DNA from: Anaerolineales bacterium UBA2317 | GTDB lineage: Bacteria > Chloroflexota > Anaerolineae > Anaerolineales > Villigracilaceae | Assembly: GCA_002345215.1 (NCBI GenBank) | Contig: DDVH01000019.1 | Coordinates: 67,865-131,864, forward strand | Reading direction: 5' to 3' | DNA length: 64,000 nucleotides | Part shown: positions 36,255 through 45,211 of the stretch, piece by piece | Layout: each line of letters starts with the position of its first letter | Numbering within the stretch: the stretch's first letter is position 1 | Notes under the pieces: model-generated | The model's database searches: none | Seen by the model: the letters and a program-made list of their open reading frames with translations, nothing else | What the model was told of the DNA's origin: nothing | Translations under genes and position numbers: made by a program

Positions 36255-36950
36255 TTATTTTTTCAAAGGTAGTGGCGTATTGCCTTCGCCTTTTTTTGTC
36301 ACTTCCACCCAAATGGAACTGGCTAATTCATAACCAATCAAATGGTCTTGTGGTTTCATCTGCAAACGCAATGGACCTTTGAATGGTGCACAACTAAATA
36401 AATGAAAAGGTTTGCCCGGTACCAAACCAATTTCAGCGATGTATCTTAATTTATCGGCATCATGTGTTCTTACTCGACTAATGACACAATCTGAACCTGA
36501 TGGGACTCCAATCAACGCTTCATCTTTGATTTTGGGCATGATTCCGTCTTTCGAAGGAATCGGTTCTCCATGTGGGCATCTGGTGGGGTGACCAGCCAAT
36601 TCATCTATTCTATCTTCGAGTTCGTCATTTACACCACGTTCAAATACATCAGATAGTTCGTGAGCAGACGCCCAATCGTATTTCATCACTTTGACTAAGA
36701 AAACTTCCGTCAAACGATGACGACGTAATGAAGGCATGGCGATTTTTTCGCCAGACTGTGTCAGCCTGACTCCTTTGTAGGGTTCGTGTACCAAGTATCC
36801 ACTTTTGTTGAGGCGTTTTATCATCGTAGAAATGGCTTGAGCTGAAGCATCCACATGAGAACTTAAAAGGGAAAGCGGAACCTGTTCGTGGTCTTGTTGC
36901 AAACGATAAATTTCAGCAGCATAGCGCTGCATGGCTGGGCTTACTGTCAT
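36255..36950 (-). CDS. DtxR/MntR family metal-dependent regulator
   Basis: 231 residues. The winged helix is at residues about 5-65 (LLSSHVDASAQAISTMIKRLNKSGYL), then the metal-binding dimer domain with HRLTEVFLVKV, HELSDVFERGV and HPTRCPHGEPIP, and a C-terminal FeoA/SH3-like domain. It should sense iron or manganese and control the divergent fbpABC operon. A TTTCAAC-TAG-GTTGAAA palindrome lies 24 nt upstream of its ATG. Confidence 0.9.
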   Translation of the reverse strand: MTVSPAMQRYAAEIYRLQQDHEQVPLSLLSSHVDASAQAISTMIKRLNKSGYLVHEPYKGVRLTQSGEKIAMPSLRRHRLTEVFLVKVMKYDWASAHELSDVFERGVNDELEDRIDELAGHPTRCPHGEPIPSKDGIMPKIKDEALIGVPSGSDCVISRVRTHDADKLRYIAEIGLVPGKPFHLFSCAPFKGPLRLQMKPQDHLIGYELASSIWVEVTKKGEGNTPLPLKK

Positions 36951-36973
36951 AAAACTTTCTAGACTCCAAAAAG

Positions 36974-36990
36974 TTTCAACTAGGTTGAAA
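36974..36990. promoter_or_regulatory. Palindromic operator between the DtxR-type gene and fbpA
   Basis: TTTCAACTAGGTTGAAA, 7-bp perfect arms around TAG. A related site, TCAACCACGTTGA, precedes hutX at 40876-40888. Both are followed by AAAC. Confidence 0.75.
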
Positions 36991-37032
36991 ACCTTTTCAT
37001 GATTAATATAAATAAAATTTAATACAAATATC

Positions 37033-37061
37033 TAGATTATCTCTAGCGGCGAAATTATACT
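37033..37061 (+). promoter_or_regulatory. fbpA promoter
   Basis: TAGATT (37033-37038), 17-nt spacer, TATACT (37056-37061). Its layout is the same as at hutX (40933-40961), including the distance to the upstream palindrome. Confidence 0.65.
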
Positions 37062-37138
37062 ACGCGCTGTGAACAATACAGACCTATTTTGAGATTGTCT
37101 GTTTTTTGCAAACTATATTATTTTCAAGGAGTTTGAAG

Positions 37139-38191
37139 ATGTTTGGTAAGCGTACGTTTTTTGTTTTGATTCTTGTGATGACAATCATCATAAGTGCGTG
37201 TGGCGGAGCAACATCAGTTTCCACAGCAGAACCAGCCTCAACCGAAGAAGTTGAAGCGTCGGATAAATTAGTTGTATATTCTGGGCGTAGTGAAAGCCTT
37301 GTTGGTCCAATCATTGCTCAGTTTAGTGAAGCCACTGGAATCGAAGTTGAAGTTCGTTATGGAAGCACTGCTGAAATTGCGGCTACTTTGCTTGAAGAAG
37401 GTGCAAATTCTCCGGCGGATGTATTTTTTGCTCAAGACCCCGGCGGATTGGGTGCAGTGACAAAAGAAGGTTTATTTGCTCCATTGCCAGAAGAGACTTT
37501 GGCGAAAGTGCCGGCTGAGTTTCGCTCACCGGATGGTTTGTGGGTAGGTGTTTCTGCGCGTGCTCGTGTGGTTGTCTACAATACTGAGTTAGTTCAGCCT
37601 GCTGAATTACCAGAAGATATTTGGGATTTCACTGACCCGAAATGGAATAATAAAATTGGTTGGGCTCCGAGCAATGGTTCATTCTTAGCGATGGTGACTG
37701 CCATGCGCGTAGTGTGGGGTGAAGAACGCACGCTTGAATGGTTACAAGGGATTCAAGCCAATAACCCGAAAGTTTTTGAAGGCAATGCACCGATTGTTGA
37801 AGCAGTTGGTAATGGTGAAGTTGAAGTTGGGTTTGTCAATCATTATTATTTGTATCGCTTCTTAACAGAACAAGGCGAAGATTTTGGTGCGCGCAATTAC
37901 TTCTTGCCGGGTGGTGGTCCAGGCTCGTTGGTGATGGTTGCCGGTACAGGTCGTTTAGCAAATGGTCAAAATGAAGCCAATGCATTAAAATTTATTGACT
38001 TCATGCTCTCTACCGTAGCGCAACAATATTTTGCTAGCACTACTTATGAGTATGCACTAACCGAAGGTGTAAATTTGCAACGTGAATTAACTCCGTTAGC
38101 AGAACTTAATCGTCTTGAAATTGATATGGTAGATTTAGATGATTTAGCCGGTACAACTCAATTGTTACAAGAGGCTGGCTTGTTACCATAA
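37139..38191 (+). CDS. fbpA: Iron(III) ABC transporter substrate-binding lipoprotein
   Basis: 350 residues. Lipobox IIISACGG, then a FbpA/FutA-type fold: KLVVYSGRSESLVGPIIAQF, ADVFFAQDPGGLGA and the iron-binding tyrosines in VNHYYLYRF. It binds ferric iron outside the membrane. ATG 37139 is chosen, with AAGGAG 7 nt upstream. It is the first gene of fbpABC, under the promoter shared in design with hutX. Confidence 0.92.
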   Translation: MFGKRTFFVLILVMTIIISACGGATSVSTAEPASTEEVEASDKLVVYSGRSESLVGPIIAQFSEATGIEVEVRYGSTAEIAATLLEEGANSPADVFFAQDPGGLGAVTKEGLFAPLPEETLAKVPAEFRSPDGLWVGVSARARVVVYNTELVQPAELPEDIWDFTDPKWNNKIGWAPSNGSFLAMVTAMRVVWGEERTLEWLQGIQANNPKVFEGNAPIVEAVGNGEVEVGFVNHYYLYRFLTEQGEDFGARNYFLPGGGPGSLVMVAGTGRLANGQNEANALKFIDFMLSTVAQQYFASTTYEYALTEGVNLQRELTPLAELNRLEIDMVDLDDLAGTTQLLQEAGLLP

Positions 38192-38222
38192 ACAAAAGGA
38201 ACTTAACATACAAGCAACACAA

Positions 38223-39827
38223 GTGAAATCAGGGAGACGGAATATCCGTCTCCCTTTCCAACTCCAAGGAATGACGCCAATTTTATGGGGATTTTCTATT
38301 TTGGTTGTTATTGCGATTCTTCTTCCGATTACATATCTCATTATCAGAGTGATGGGCGCAGGCAGTGACGCTTGGCAAGGCTTACTACGTCCACAAATGT
38401 TTGAGACTATTGCTCGAACTGCATGGCTTGCTATTGCTGTAACAACTGTCTCTGCTTTTATTGCTGTTCCAATCGCTTGGCTGACCGTTCGTACAGATTT
38501 GCCGTTCAGAAAAATGTGGGCAATTTTGACTCCATTGCCGTTGGTGATTCCCAGTTATGTTGGTGGATACTTATTCGCCTCTGCCTTCGGACCGCGAGGC
38601 TTGTTGCAACAACTGTTAGAAACTCTTTTCGGGGTGACACGCTTACCGGAAATTTACGGTTTTCCGGGAGCAATGCTTGTGCTTACATTACTCAGTTATC
38701 CTTATATCTTATTAAGTACACGCGCGGCATTAAGCAAATTAGATCCTTCACTAGAAGAAGCCTCACGTAGTTTAGGCTATGGAAACTGGAGCACGTTTTG
38801 GCGGGTTACATTGCCATTGTTACGTCCAGCCTTAGGTGCAGGGAGTTTGCTCGTTGCTTTATATGTCTTACGCGATTTTGGCGTGGTTGCAATTATGCGT
38901 TATAGCACCTTTACACGCGCTATTTATGTTTCATACACTTCTTTTGACCGTTCCCAAGCCGCCTTACTTTCTCTCGTTGTCGTTTTGGTTACATTGGTAT
39001 TCTTATTCATAGAAACGCGCACGTTAAGCCGTACAAAATATTTTCAAATCGGAACAGGTCAGGCTCGCCCACCAGCATTGATTCAATTAGGGTATTGGCG
39101 TTTGCCAGCCTTATTATTTTGTGTAACCGTTGTATTTGCTAGCCTTATTCTTCCATCAGGTTTATTGATATATTGGCTTATTCGTGGATTACGCGCCGGA
39201 GAAGTCATTCCATCATTAGGGTTGATTGCGTGGAATTCAATTTCAGCTTCAGCGATTGGTGCAATTGTTATCTTACTTGCCGCAATTCCTGTCGTGATTT
39301 TAATTGTACGTCGCCCAAATAAAGCCACACTTTTACTACACCGCATCACATACTCAACTTTTGCATTACCGGGCGTTGTGATTGCCTTAGCTTTGGTATT
39401 TTTTGGAGCCAACCATGCGCCGTGGCTGTATCAAACATTCCCAATGTTATTACTTGCATATGGGATTTTATTCCTGCCTCAAGCGATGGGAGCAGTTCGA
39501 ACGACATTGCTACAAATATCCCCGAATGTAGAAGAAGCGGCTCGTAGTCTCGGACGTCATCCTGTTCAGGTTTTCTTCAGCGTTACCTTGCCGTTATTAA
39601 AGTCTGGTTTAATTGCAGGTGCAAGTTTAGTCTTTTTGACAATCATGAAAGAATTGCCAGCCACATTGATATTAGCTCCGATTGGATTTAAAACATTAGC
39701 CACAAGTATCTGGTCGGCAGTATCCGAAGCGTTTTTTGCGCAAGCCGCCGCGCCGGCATTGTTAATTGTATTGATGTCCTCTTTGCCAATGGCATACTTT
39801 ATCTTAAATGAAAAGAATGTTGAATGA
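38223..39827 (+). CDS. fbpB: Iron(III) ABC transporter permease
   Basis: 534 residues, a double-length permease with two six-helix halves and two EAA loops (EEASRSLGYGNWSTFWRVTLP and EEAARSLGRHPVQVFFSVTLP), as in the FbpB/AfuB group. It moves Fe3+ from FbpA to the cytoplasm. The start is uncertain: GTG 38223 has no ribosome site; an AAAAGGA at 38194-38200 is ideally placed for an in-frame ATA at 38208, and ATG 38271 is also possible. A hairpin lies at 38231-38255. Confidence 0.9.
   Translation: MKSGRRNIRLPFQLQGMTPILWGFSILVVIAILLPITYLIIRVMGAGSDAWQGLLRPQMFETIARTAWLAIAVTTVSAFIAVPIAWLTVRTDLPFRKMWAILTPLPLVIPSYVGGYLFASAFGPRGLLQQLLETLFGVTRLPEIYGFPGAMLVLTLLSYPYILLSTRAALSKLDPSLEEASRSLGYGNWSTFWRVTLPLLRPALGAGSLLVALYVLRDFGVVAIMRYSTFTRAIYVSYTSFDRSQAALLSLVVVLVTLVFLFIETRTLSRTKYFQIGTGQARPPALIQLGYWRLPALLFCVTVVFASLILPSGLLIYWLIRGLRAGEVIPSLGLIAWNSISASAIGAIVILLAAIPVVILIVRRPNKATLLLHRITYSTFALPGVVIALALVFFGANHAPWLYQTFPMLLLAYGILFLPQAMGAVRTTLLQISPNVEEAARSLGRHPVQVFFSVTLPLLKSGLIAGASLVFLTIMKELPATLILAPIGFKTLATSIWSAVSEAFFAQAAAPALLIVLMSSLPMAYFILNEKNVE
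38231..38255 (+). other. Stem-loop at the fbpA-fbpB junction
   Basis: 11-bp perfect arms AGGGAGACGGA and complement around ATA. It may limit expression of fbpB relative to fbpA, and its position bears on where fbpB really starts. Confidence 0.68.
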
Positions 39828-40870
39828 TGACAGATTCGATTGCAGTCCACTGTGAAAATTTAATAAAACGATATAACGATACCCAAGCGGTGAATCAAAT
39901 CAGTTTGGATGTAAAGACCGGCGAAATTTTGGCATTGTTGGGTCCAAGCGGTTGCGGAAAGACAACCACATTACGACTCATTGCTGGTTTTGAAAAACCT
40001 GATTCAGGCAGAATCATTATTGGCGAGCGCGTCGTTGCAGATTCTATAACATTCGTTCCGCCAGAAAAACGCGGCATTGGCATGGTGTTTCAAGACCATG
40101 CTTTATTTCCACATTTAACTGTATTTGATAACGTCGCATTTGGTTTGCGCGGAAAAACAAAAACTGAAATTCGTTCTATTGTTGGCGAAATGCTTCACAT
40201 GGTAGGCTTGCTTTCATTTTCAAAACGCTATCCACATGAATTATCGGGCGGAGAACGTCAACGTGTGGCGTTGGCGCGTGCCTTAGCACCCAAACCAGTT
40301 TTGGTGTTAATGGATGAACCGTTTAGCAGTCTCGATGCAGATTTGAGAACAGAAGTCCGCGAACATGTGCGCCGAATTTTGAAAACGATTCAAGCCACAG
40401 TTGTTTTCGTCACACACGACCAAGAAGAAGCGTTGTACATGGGCGATAGACTCGCAGTCTTGCAAAAAGGTCACTTAGAGCAAATTGGCACGCCAGAAGA
40501 AATCTTTCACGAATCAACAACAAGGTTTGTGGCTGAATTTATAGGTGATAGTGATTTTCTAAAAGGCAAAATTGTTAAAGGCGGCATTCAAACCGAAATT
40601 GGATTAATCAAACAACTTGTAGATTTGCCACTCGCCACCCAAGTTGAAATCGCGCTTCGACCCGATGATATAGATTTTCAGATTGATGGAAGCGGAAATA
40701 GTTTAATCATCGAACGCTTCTTTCGCGGAGCGTTCAACCTGTATCGCTTACGTTTAGACTCTGGTCAAATCCTACACGCCTTTACTGAACACACTCGTAT
40801 TCTTCCAGTCGGTGCGCGTGTGCAAGCACATGTCAATACAGACCATTCGTTAAATATTTTTTCTGCTTAA
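39824..40870 (+). CDS. fbpC: Iron(III) ABC transporter ATP-binding protein
   Basis: 348 residues. Walker A GPSGCGKTT, signature LSGGERQRVALARAL, Walker B VLMDEPFSSLD and the switch His in FVTHDQEEAL; then a C-terminal TOBE-like domain. It powers the FbpAB importer. The start overlaps the fbpB stop (ATGATGA), so the genes are coupled. Confidence 0.94.
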   Translation: MMTDSIAVHCENLIKRYNDTQAVNQISLDVKTGEILALLGPSGCGKTTTLRLIAGFEKPDSGRIIIGERVVADSITFVPPEKRGIGMVFQDHALFPHLTVFDNVAFGLRGKTKTEIRSIVGEMLHMVGLLSFSKRYPHELSGGERQRVALARALAPKPVLVLMDEPFSSLDADLRTEVREHVRRILKTIQATVVFVTHDQEEALYMGDRLAVLQKGHLEQIGTPEEIFHESTTRFVAEFIGDSDFLKGKIVKGGIQTEIGLIKQLVDLPLATQVEIALRPDDIDFQIDGSGNSLIIERFFRGAFNLYRLRLDSGQILHAFTEHTRILPVGARVQAHVNTDHSLNIFSA

Positions 40871-40875
40871 ATTCA

Positions 40876-40961
40876 TCAACCACGTTGAAAACTGACATCA
40901 TTGAGGATTAATTCAAAGTTTATATTGATTACTAGATTTATATAGATTTGAAGCATATACT
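40876..40961 (+). promoter_or_regulatory. hutX control region
   Basis: Palindrome TCAACCACGTTGA (40876-40888), -35-like TAGATT (40933-40938), -10 TATACT (40956-40961). Every element is exactly 3900 nt after its fbpA counterpart, so the two regions align without gaps. Confidence 0.7.
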
Positions 40962-40993
40962 CCGCCCATTCTATTAATGGAGAGTAAAACAAT

Positions 40994-41539
40994 ATGTTTC
41001 AAACCTCAGTAAATCTCAGTCCAGATATGACCGCTGAAGAACGAGTACAAGCCATTCGTGAGGCATACAATCAAGACCGCTCACAAATGACCTTGATGTT
41101 GGCTCATCAATTACGAATTCAAGAAGTTGAAATTTTACGCGCCTTACAAGGTGACACTGCTTACGAACTCGATTCATCTCGTTGGGAAGAAATCATCCGT
41201 GCTTTTGAATCACTTGGCGATGTAACCGTGATTGTTTCCAATGGTGCCACCACTATCGAAGTCACTGGTCAATTTGGAAAATTCTTCAACAAAGATGGCT
41301 TCTTAAACATTCGCACTGATTCGTTAGATATGCACATTCGTGGTTGGGAATTGGCTTCCGTGTTTGCTTTCAAAAAACCAAGCCACTTAGACAAACACGA
41401 ATCGTTATCTTTCCAGTTTTACGATAAACGCGGAAATTCCGCTTTCAAAGTGTTCCTCAATTTTGGTGGCGTGGCGCCTTCTGCTGAATTGCAACAAAAA
41501 TATACTGAATTTATTGAAACTTTTAAAAAGCCAGGATAA
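40994..41539 (+). CDS. HutX/ChuX-like haem-binding protein
   Basis: 181 residues. After a helical N-terminal region (MLAHQLRIQEVEILRAL), the core GDVTVIVSNGATTIEVTGQF, LNIRTDSLDMHIRGWELASV and SLSFQFYDKRGNSAFKVFLN follows the HutX/HemS-like haem-carrier fold. Family members carry or release haem in the cytoplasm. GGAGAG precedes the ATG. Its promoter matches that of fbpA, which supports an iron-controlled role. Haem ligand residues cannot be assigned safely by eye. Confidence 0.75.
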   Translation: MFQTSVNLSPDMTAEERVQAIREAYNQDRSQMTLMLAHQLRIQEVEILRALQGDTAYELDSSRWEEIIRAFESLGDVTVIVSNGATTIEVTGQFGKFFNKDGFLNIRTDSLDMHIRGWELASVFAFKKPSHLDKHESLSFQFYDKRGNSAFKVFLNFGGVAPSAELQQKYTEFIETFKKPG

Positions 41540-41643
41540 CATTTTCAGATTCTGCTCATAATTCTCTAGTCAAAAACTATATAAAACTACATTGACCTGT
41601 TCGTGTTTGAAATTAAAATCACAAGCGAACTTAATTCAACACG

Positions 41644-41678
41644 CAAACTGTTTACTGATTACTGACCACTGAATCCTA
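41644..41678 (+). repeat. Phased heptamer array upstream of the PucC-like gene
   Basis: CAAACTG, TTTACTG, ATTACTG, ACCACTG, AATCCTA in exact 7-nt phase, ending 15 nt before the ATG. Confidence 0.6.
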
Positions 41679-41693
41679 ATACTGGTAAAAACT

Positions 41694-42995
41694 ATGTTCA
41701 TAAAACGTCTCCAAATCGCCCTCATCCACACAGCTGTCGCCATGACACTTGTTCCCATCAACAGCACATTAAATCGTGTCATGATTTTTGATTTAGGAAT
41801 TTCAAAAACATTATTCACTTTACTCGCGATTTTCCCCTATCTACTTGCACCCATTCAAGTTGCCATCGGCTCATTCTCAGACCGTAACCCCATCTTCGGG
41901 TATCGCCGCACACCATATATTCTAGTAGGCTTAATTCTTTGTGTTATCGGTGTAGTGGTTTCGCCACAAGTTGCCATCCTCATTCATGATAATTTCACAG
42001 TCGGCATTATCGTCGGCATTCTCGCATTCGGTGCATGGGGTATGGGCTACAACTTATCAGCCGTTTCCTATTTTTCACTCGCCACCGAAATCTCAGGTCA
42101 AAAAGGACGTGGCGCCACAATTGCGACGATGTTCTTTGTGATGGTCTTCGGTTTGATTGCGACTGGAATCACATTGAGTCGTTTAGTCCCAGAATATGAT
42201 CCTGATACCTTATCGCGGGCATTTATCATCGTCGCCGCTTCTGCTCTGATTTTAGGCTTGCTCGGCATTTTCAAACTTGAGCCTCACGCCAGCATTTCCC
42301 CTGCGGCAAAGTCTGAGTCATATACCACCAAAGAAATGGTCTCTGCCATCACTGCCAACCCAGTTGCCAAAATATTTTTCATTTACTTATTGCTCTTACT
42401 CGCCGCCATATTGAGCCAAGATGTTTTACTCGAACCATTCGGCGCACAAGCCTTTGGCATGAGTTTAGAACAAACTTCGCGTATTGTTTCCATTAGCAGT
42501 ACATTCACATTAATTGCTTTTGTAGTTGCTGGTTTCATGGAAGGGCGTGTGCAGAAAAAAGTGATTGCACAAATCGGCAACATTGGCGCATTGACAGGTT
42601 TTATCATTATTATCATCAGCGGATTACTGCAAAGCCTTTCAGCATTTTATGTTGGCATTATTTTGTTAGGCTTCGGCACAGGGATATCTACCGTAGCAAA
42701 CTTATCTTTGATGTTTGAATTAACTGTCCCAGAAAAAGTTGGCTTATATATAGGCGCATGGGGCTTTTCAAATGGACTTTCGCGCCTGACCGGTTTGCTT
42801 ATGGCGGGTGTCGTTGCGGATGTAGCAACATATTTCACTGGTAGTGCATTAAATGGGTATTTGGTGGTATTTGGCATTGAAGCCTTGTTATTGTTAATCG
42901 CCGCAGTTTTGTTAACACGTATTGATGTTGCTAAATTCAAAAAACAAGTGGAAGAACCATCATTTACAGATAAAATAGCTATGACGGCTGAATAA
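41694..42995 (+). CDS. PucC/BCD family MFS transporter
   Basis: 433 residues with about twelve helices. IGSFSDRNPIFGYRRTPYILVG is the PucC/BCD hallmark between TM2 and TM3. The family is best known for bacteriochlorophyll delivery in phototrophs, but no photosynthesis gene is here. Next to the HutX-like gene and an iron importer, porphyrin or haem transport is a reasonable inference. No Shine-Dalgarno; TAATAC lies 11 nt before the ATG. Confidence 0.85.
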   Translation: MFIKRLQIALIHTAVAMTLVPINSTLNRVMIFDLGISKTLFTLLAIFPYLLAPIQVAIGSFSDRNPIFGYRRTPYILVGLILCVIGVVVSPQVAILIHDNFTVGIIVGILAFGAWGMGYNLSAVSYFSLATEISGQKGRGATIATMFFVMVFGLIATGITLSRLVPEYDPDTLSRAFIIVAASALILGLLGIFKLEPHASISPAAKSESYTTKEMVSAITANPVAKIFFIYLLLLLAAILSQDVLLEPFGAQAFGMSLEQTSRIVSISSTFTLIAFVVAGFMEGRVQKKVIAQIGNIGALTGFIIIIISGLLQSLSAFYVGIILLGFGTGISTVANLSLMFELTVPEKVGLYIGAWGFSNGLSRLTGLLMAGVVADVATYFTGSALNGYLVVFGIEALLLLIAAVLLTRIDVAKFKKQVEEPSFTDKIAMTAE

Positions 42996-43020
42996 ATTTT
43001 TTTGTAAATAGTGAGACACA

Positions 43021-43635
43021 ATGAACGAATGGCTTTCTTTAAGTGATGCGGCAGATATGCTGGGAGTTCATCCTAGCACGGTAAGGCTTTGGTCTGATAA
43101 AGGGATTTTGCCGGTGCATAAAACACAGGGTGGGCATCGCAGGTATAGGCGTAATGAAATATCGCTGTGGGCAGAATCAAGTTTCCCCTCAAGGTTTGAT
43201 GCGAATCAAATCATGCAAGAAATTATGCGCAGTTTGCGAATCCAAATTTCAGAAGGAAGTTTGGAAGCCGAATCTTGGTATCAAAAATTAGATGAAGAGG
43301 CGCGTGCGCAATATCGTTTGAGTGGGCGTTCTATTTTTCATGGGTTGATGAATTATTTATCCAGTGAAGGGGAAGATGCGGCGACGGAAGCATACGCGAT
43401 TGGGTATGAATACGCTTCACGTGCCAGACGCTACAACTTGAGTTATGTGGACGCGACGTGTGCCTTTTTATTTTTTCGTAACATTTTGGTTGAAGCAGTA
43501 ATAAAAACTTGTAGTGAAGCCAAAATGCCAATGATGCAAACTTCGCAGATGTATGCCAAGATGCACACATTTACAGATGGTATTTTAGTGAGTCTGTTAC
43601 AAACGTATGAAACCTTGGGGAATGCTGGTCGGTAA
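43021..43635 (+). CDS. MerR/excisionase-type regulator with RsbR-N-like domain
   Basis: 204 residues. The N-terminal winged helix is SLSDAADMLGVHPSTVRLWSD with GGHRRYRRNEI, as in MerR/BldC-type proteins. The remainder (about 80-200) is all helical and resembles the RsbRD N-terminal sensor type (AYAIGYEYASRARRYNLSYV). A small-molecule sensor fused to DNA binding is likely; the ligand is unknown. It follows the PucC-like gene by 25 nt in the same direction. The segment AESSFPSRF is encoded by a stretch resembling the 30-nt repeat. Confidence 0.7.
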   Translation: MNEWLSLSDAADMLGVHPSTVRLWSDKGILPVHKTQGGHRRYRRNEISLWAESSFPSRFDANQIMQEIMRSLRIQISEGSLEAESWYQKLDEEARAQYRLSGRSIFHGLMNYLSSEGEDAATEAYAIGYEYASRARRYNLSYVDATCAFLFFRNILVEAVIKTCSEAKMPMMQTSQMYAKMHTFTDGILVSLLQTYETLGNAGR

Positions 43636-43674
43636 CTGAAAATATTAACTGCATAAAAATCATACCTGCGTTGC

Positions 43675-43703
43675 TTGCGTCATCATTCTGGCTGGTTTAT
43701 ACT
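43675..43703 (+). promoter_or_regulatory. Promoter of the Ser/Thr kinase gene
   Basis: TTGCGT (43675-43680), 17-nt spacer, TATACT (43698-43703), then only 7 nt to the ATG. This is the clearest complete promoter of a predicted leaderless gene in the window. Confidence 0.6.
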
Positions 43704-43710
43704 TGCGGAT

Positions 43711-45147
43711 ATGCCAATCCCTGAACAAATTGGACGTTACATTATCAAAACAGAACTCGGACGCGGAGGTATGGCAACGGTCTATCGTGCATACGACCCT
43801 AGTTTCGACCGTGAAGTGGCACTTAAGATTTTGCCACGCGAAATGTTACATGACCCGCAATTTCGTGCCCGTTTTGAAAGAGAAATTAAGTTAGTTGCTT
43901 CGTTAGAACACCCGGCAATTGTGCCTGTGTATGATGTGGGAGATATTGAAGGTCAGCCATTTTATGTAATGCGTTATATGACGGGTGGTTCACTTTCTGA
44001 TTTAATTGCGAAAGGCAAGTTCACTACTCAAGAAACAGCCGTTATTATCGGAAAAGTTGCACAAGGGTTAGCACATGCGCACCGTAAGAACATTATCCAC
44101 CGTGATTTGAAACCCGATAACATTTTGTTCGATGAAAACGGTAGCCCGTTTATTTCGGACTTTGGCATTGCCAAACTTGCTGAATCAGGTAGCAACTTGA
44201 CCGGAAGCGGTGTGATTGGTACGCCTGCATATATGAGTCCAGAGCAAGCGCAAGGCAAAGACATTGACTCACGCAGTGACGTTTATGGTTTGGGTGTGAT
44301 TATTTATCAAATGCTGACGGGTCATCAACCTTACAGTGCTGATACTCCGATGGGTGTGGTAGTTAAACACATCACCGAACCTGTGCCAGAAATTCTAAAA
44401 GACATGCCCGAACTGCCACCCGAAGTAGATGAATTAATCAAAACGGCAATGGCAAAAGATAAAAATCGTCGTTATGAAAATACCATTGAGCTTGCAAAAG
44501 CATTAAACAAAATTGCATTTGGTGAAGAAGGTAACTTAACTTTTAACACCAACAGTGGAGTTACATCTCGTCTTAATTCTAATAACAATACGGTTGCTCC
44601 ATCTAAAAACCGCACAGGCTTAATTGTTGTTGGCGTTGTTTTAGCCGTTGCATTGATTGGCTTTTTCTTAATCCGCAATCAACTCATGCCACCCGAGCCA
44701 GTCGTCACTGCGACTATTGTAGAAACACAACCTACATTAACAACTGTGCCGATTACTGAAACATCAGCACCTGTATTTGCGCCTGCTTGTTCTGCTGATG
44801 TAACTTTTCCTGTGCCAGAAGTACGTCTAACAGACAATCGCTGTTTGCAAAGAAGGGCTTACGCTTTATTTGCAATTCCACTTGATACAACTTTTGAAGC
44901 CCTCAATCCTGAAGCCACATGCAAAGTAGAATCAACCAGTGGAACTAGACAAGTTGTTTCTTGTAGCGGACCCAATTTTCTTGAATTAGACTTTAAAGTT
45001 TGTCAACCACCTCCATTGACAAACACAGAATTGAATCAATGCTCCACAGACTCAACATTTGATTCAGCCAATCAATGTTGTGTAGCAATTCCACCGCAAG
45101 ATGCGGGTTGTGTCATAACCGAAGTGCAAATGCGGGGCTGCGAGTAA
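43711..45147 (+). CDS. Serine/threonine protein kinase with extracytoplasmic Cys-rich tail
   Basis: 478 residues. Kinase domain (about 8-270): GRGGMATV, VALKIL, HRDLKPDN, SDFGIA, GTPAYMSPEQ. One membrane helix (GLIVVGVVLAVALIGFFLI) follows, then a Thr/Pro-rich linker and an outside domain with about ten Cys, instead of PASTA repeats. It should phosphorylate cytoplasmic proteins in answer to an outside signal. No phosphatase gene is adjacent. The ATG is decided by the TATACT 7 nt upstream. Confidence 0.92.
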   Translation: MPIPEQIGRYIIKTELGRGGMATVYRAYDPSFDREVALKILPREMLHDPQFRARFEREIKLVASLEHPAIVPVYDVGDIEGQPFYVMRYMTGGSLSDLIAKGKFTTQETAVIIGKVAQGLAHAHRKNIIHRDLKPDNILFDENGSPFISDFGIAKLAESGSNLTGSGVIGTPAYMSPEQAQGKDIDSRSDVYGLGVIIYQMLTGHQPYSADTPMGVVVKHITEPVPEILKDMPELPPEVDELIKTAMAKDKNRRYENTIELAKALNKIAFGEEGNLTFNTNSGVTSRLNSNNNTVAPSKNRTGLIVVGVVLAVALIGFFLIRNQLMPPEPVVTATIVETQPTLTTVPITETSAPVFAPACSADVTFPVPEVRLTDNRCLQRRAYALFAIPLDTTFEALNPEATCKVESTSGTRQVVSCSGPNFLELDFKVCQPPPLTNTELNQCSTDSTFDSANQCCVAIPPQDAGCVITEVQMRGCE

Positions 45148-45164
45148 AAAAACAATAAAACCAC

Positions 45165-45192
45165 AAACGCGGATTCAAAAGAATCCGCGTTT
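45165..45192. terminator. Terminator after the kinase gene
   Basis: 12-bp perfect arms (45165-45176, 45181-45192) around AAAA, then T-rich sequence. Confidence 0.85.
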
Positions 45193-45211
45193 TATTTTCA
45201 AAACAGAATGA

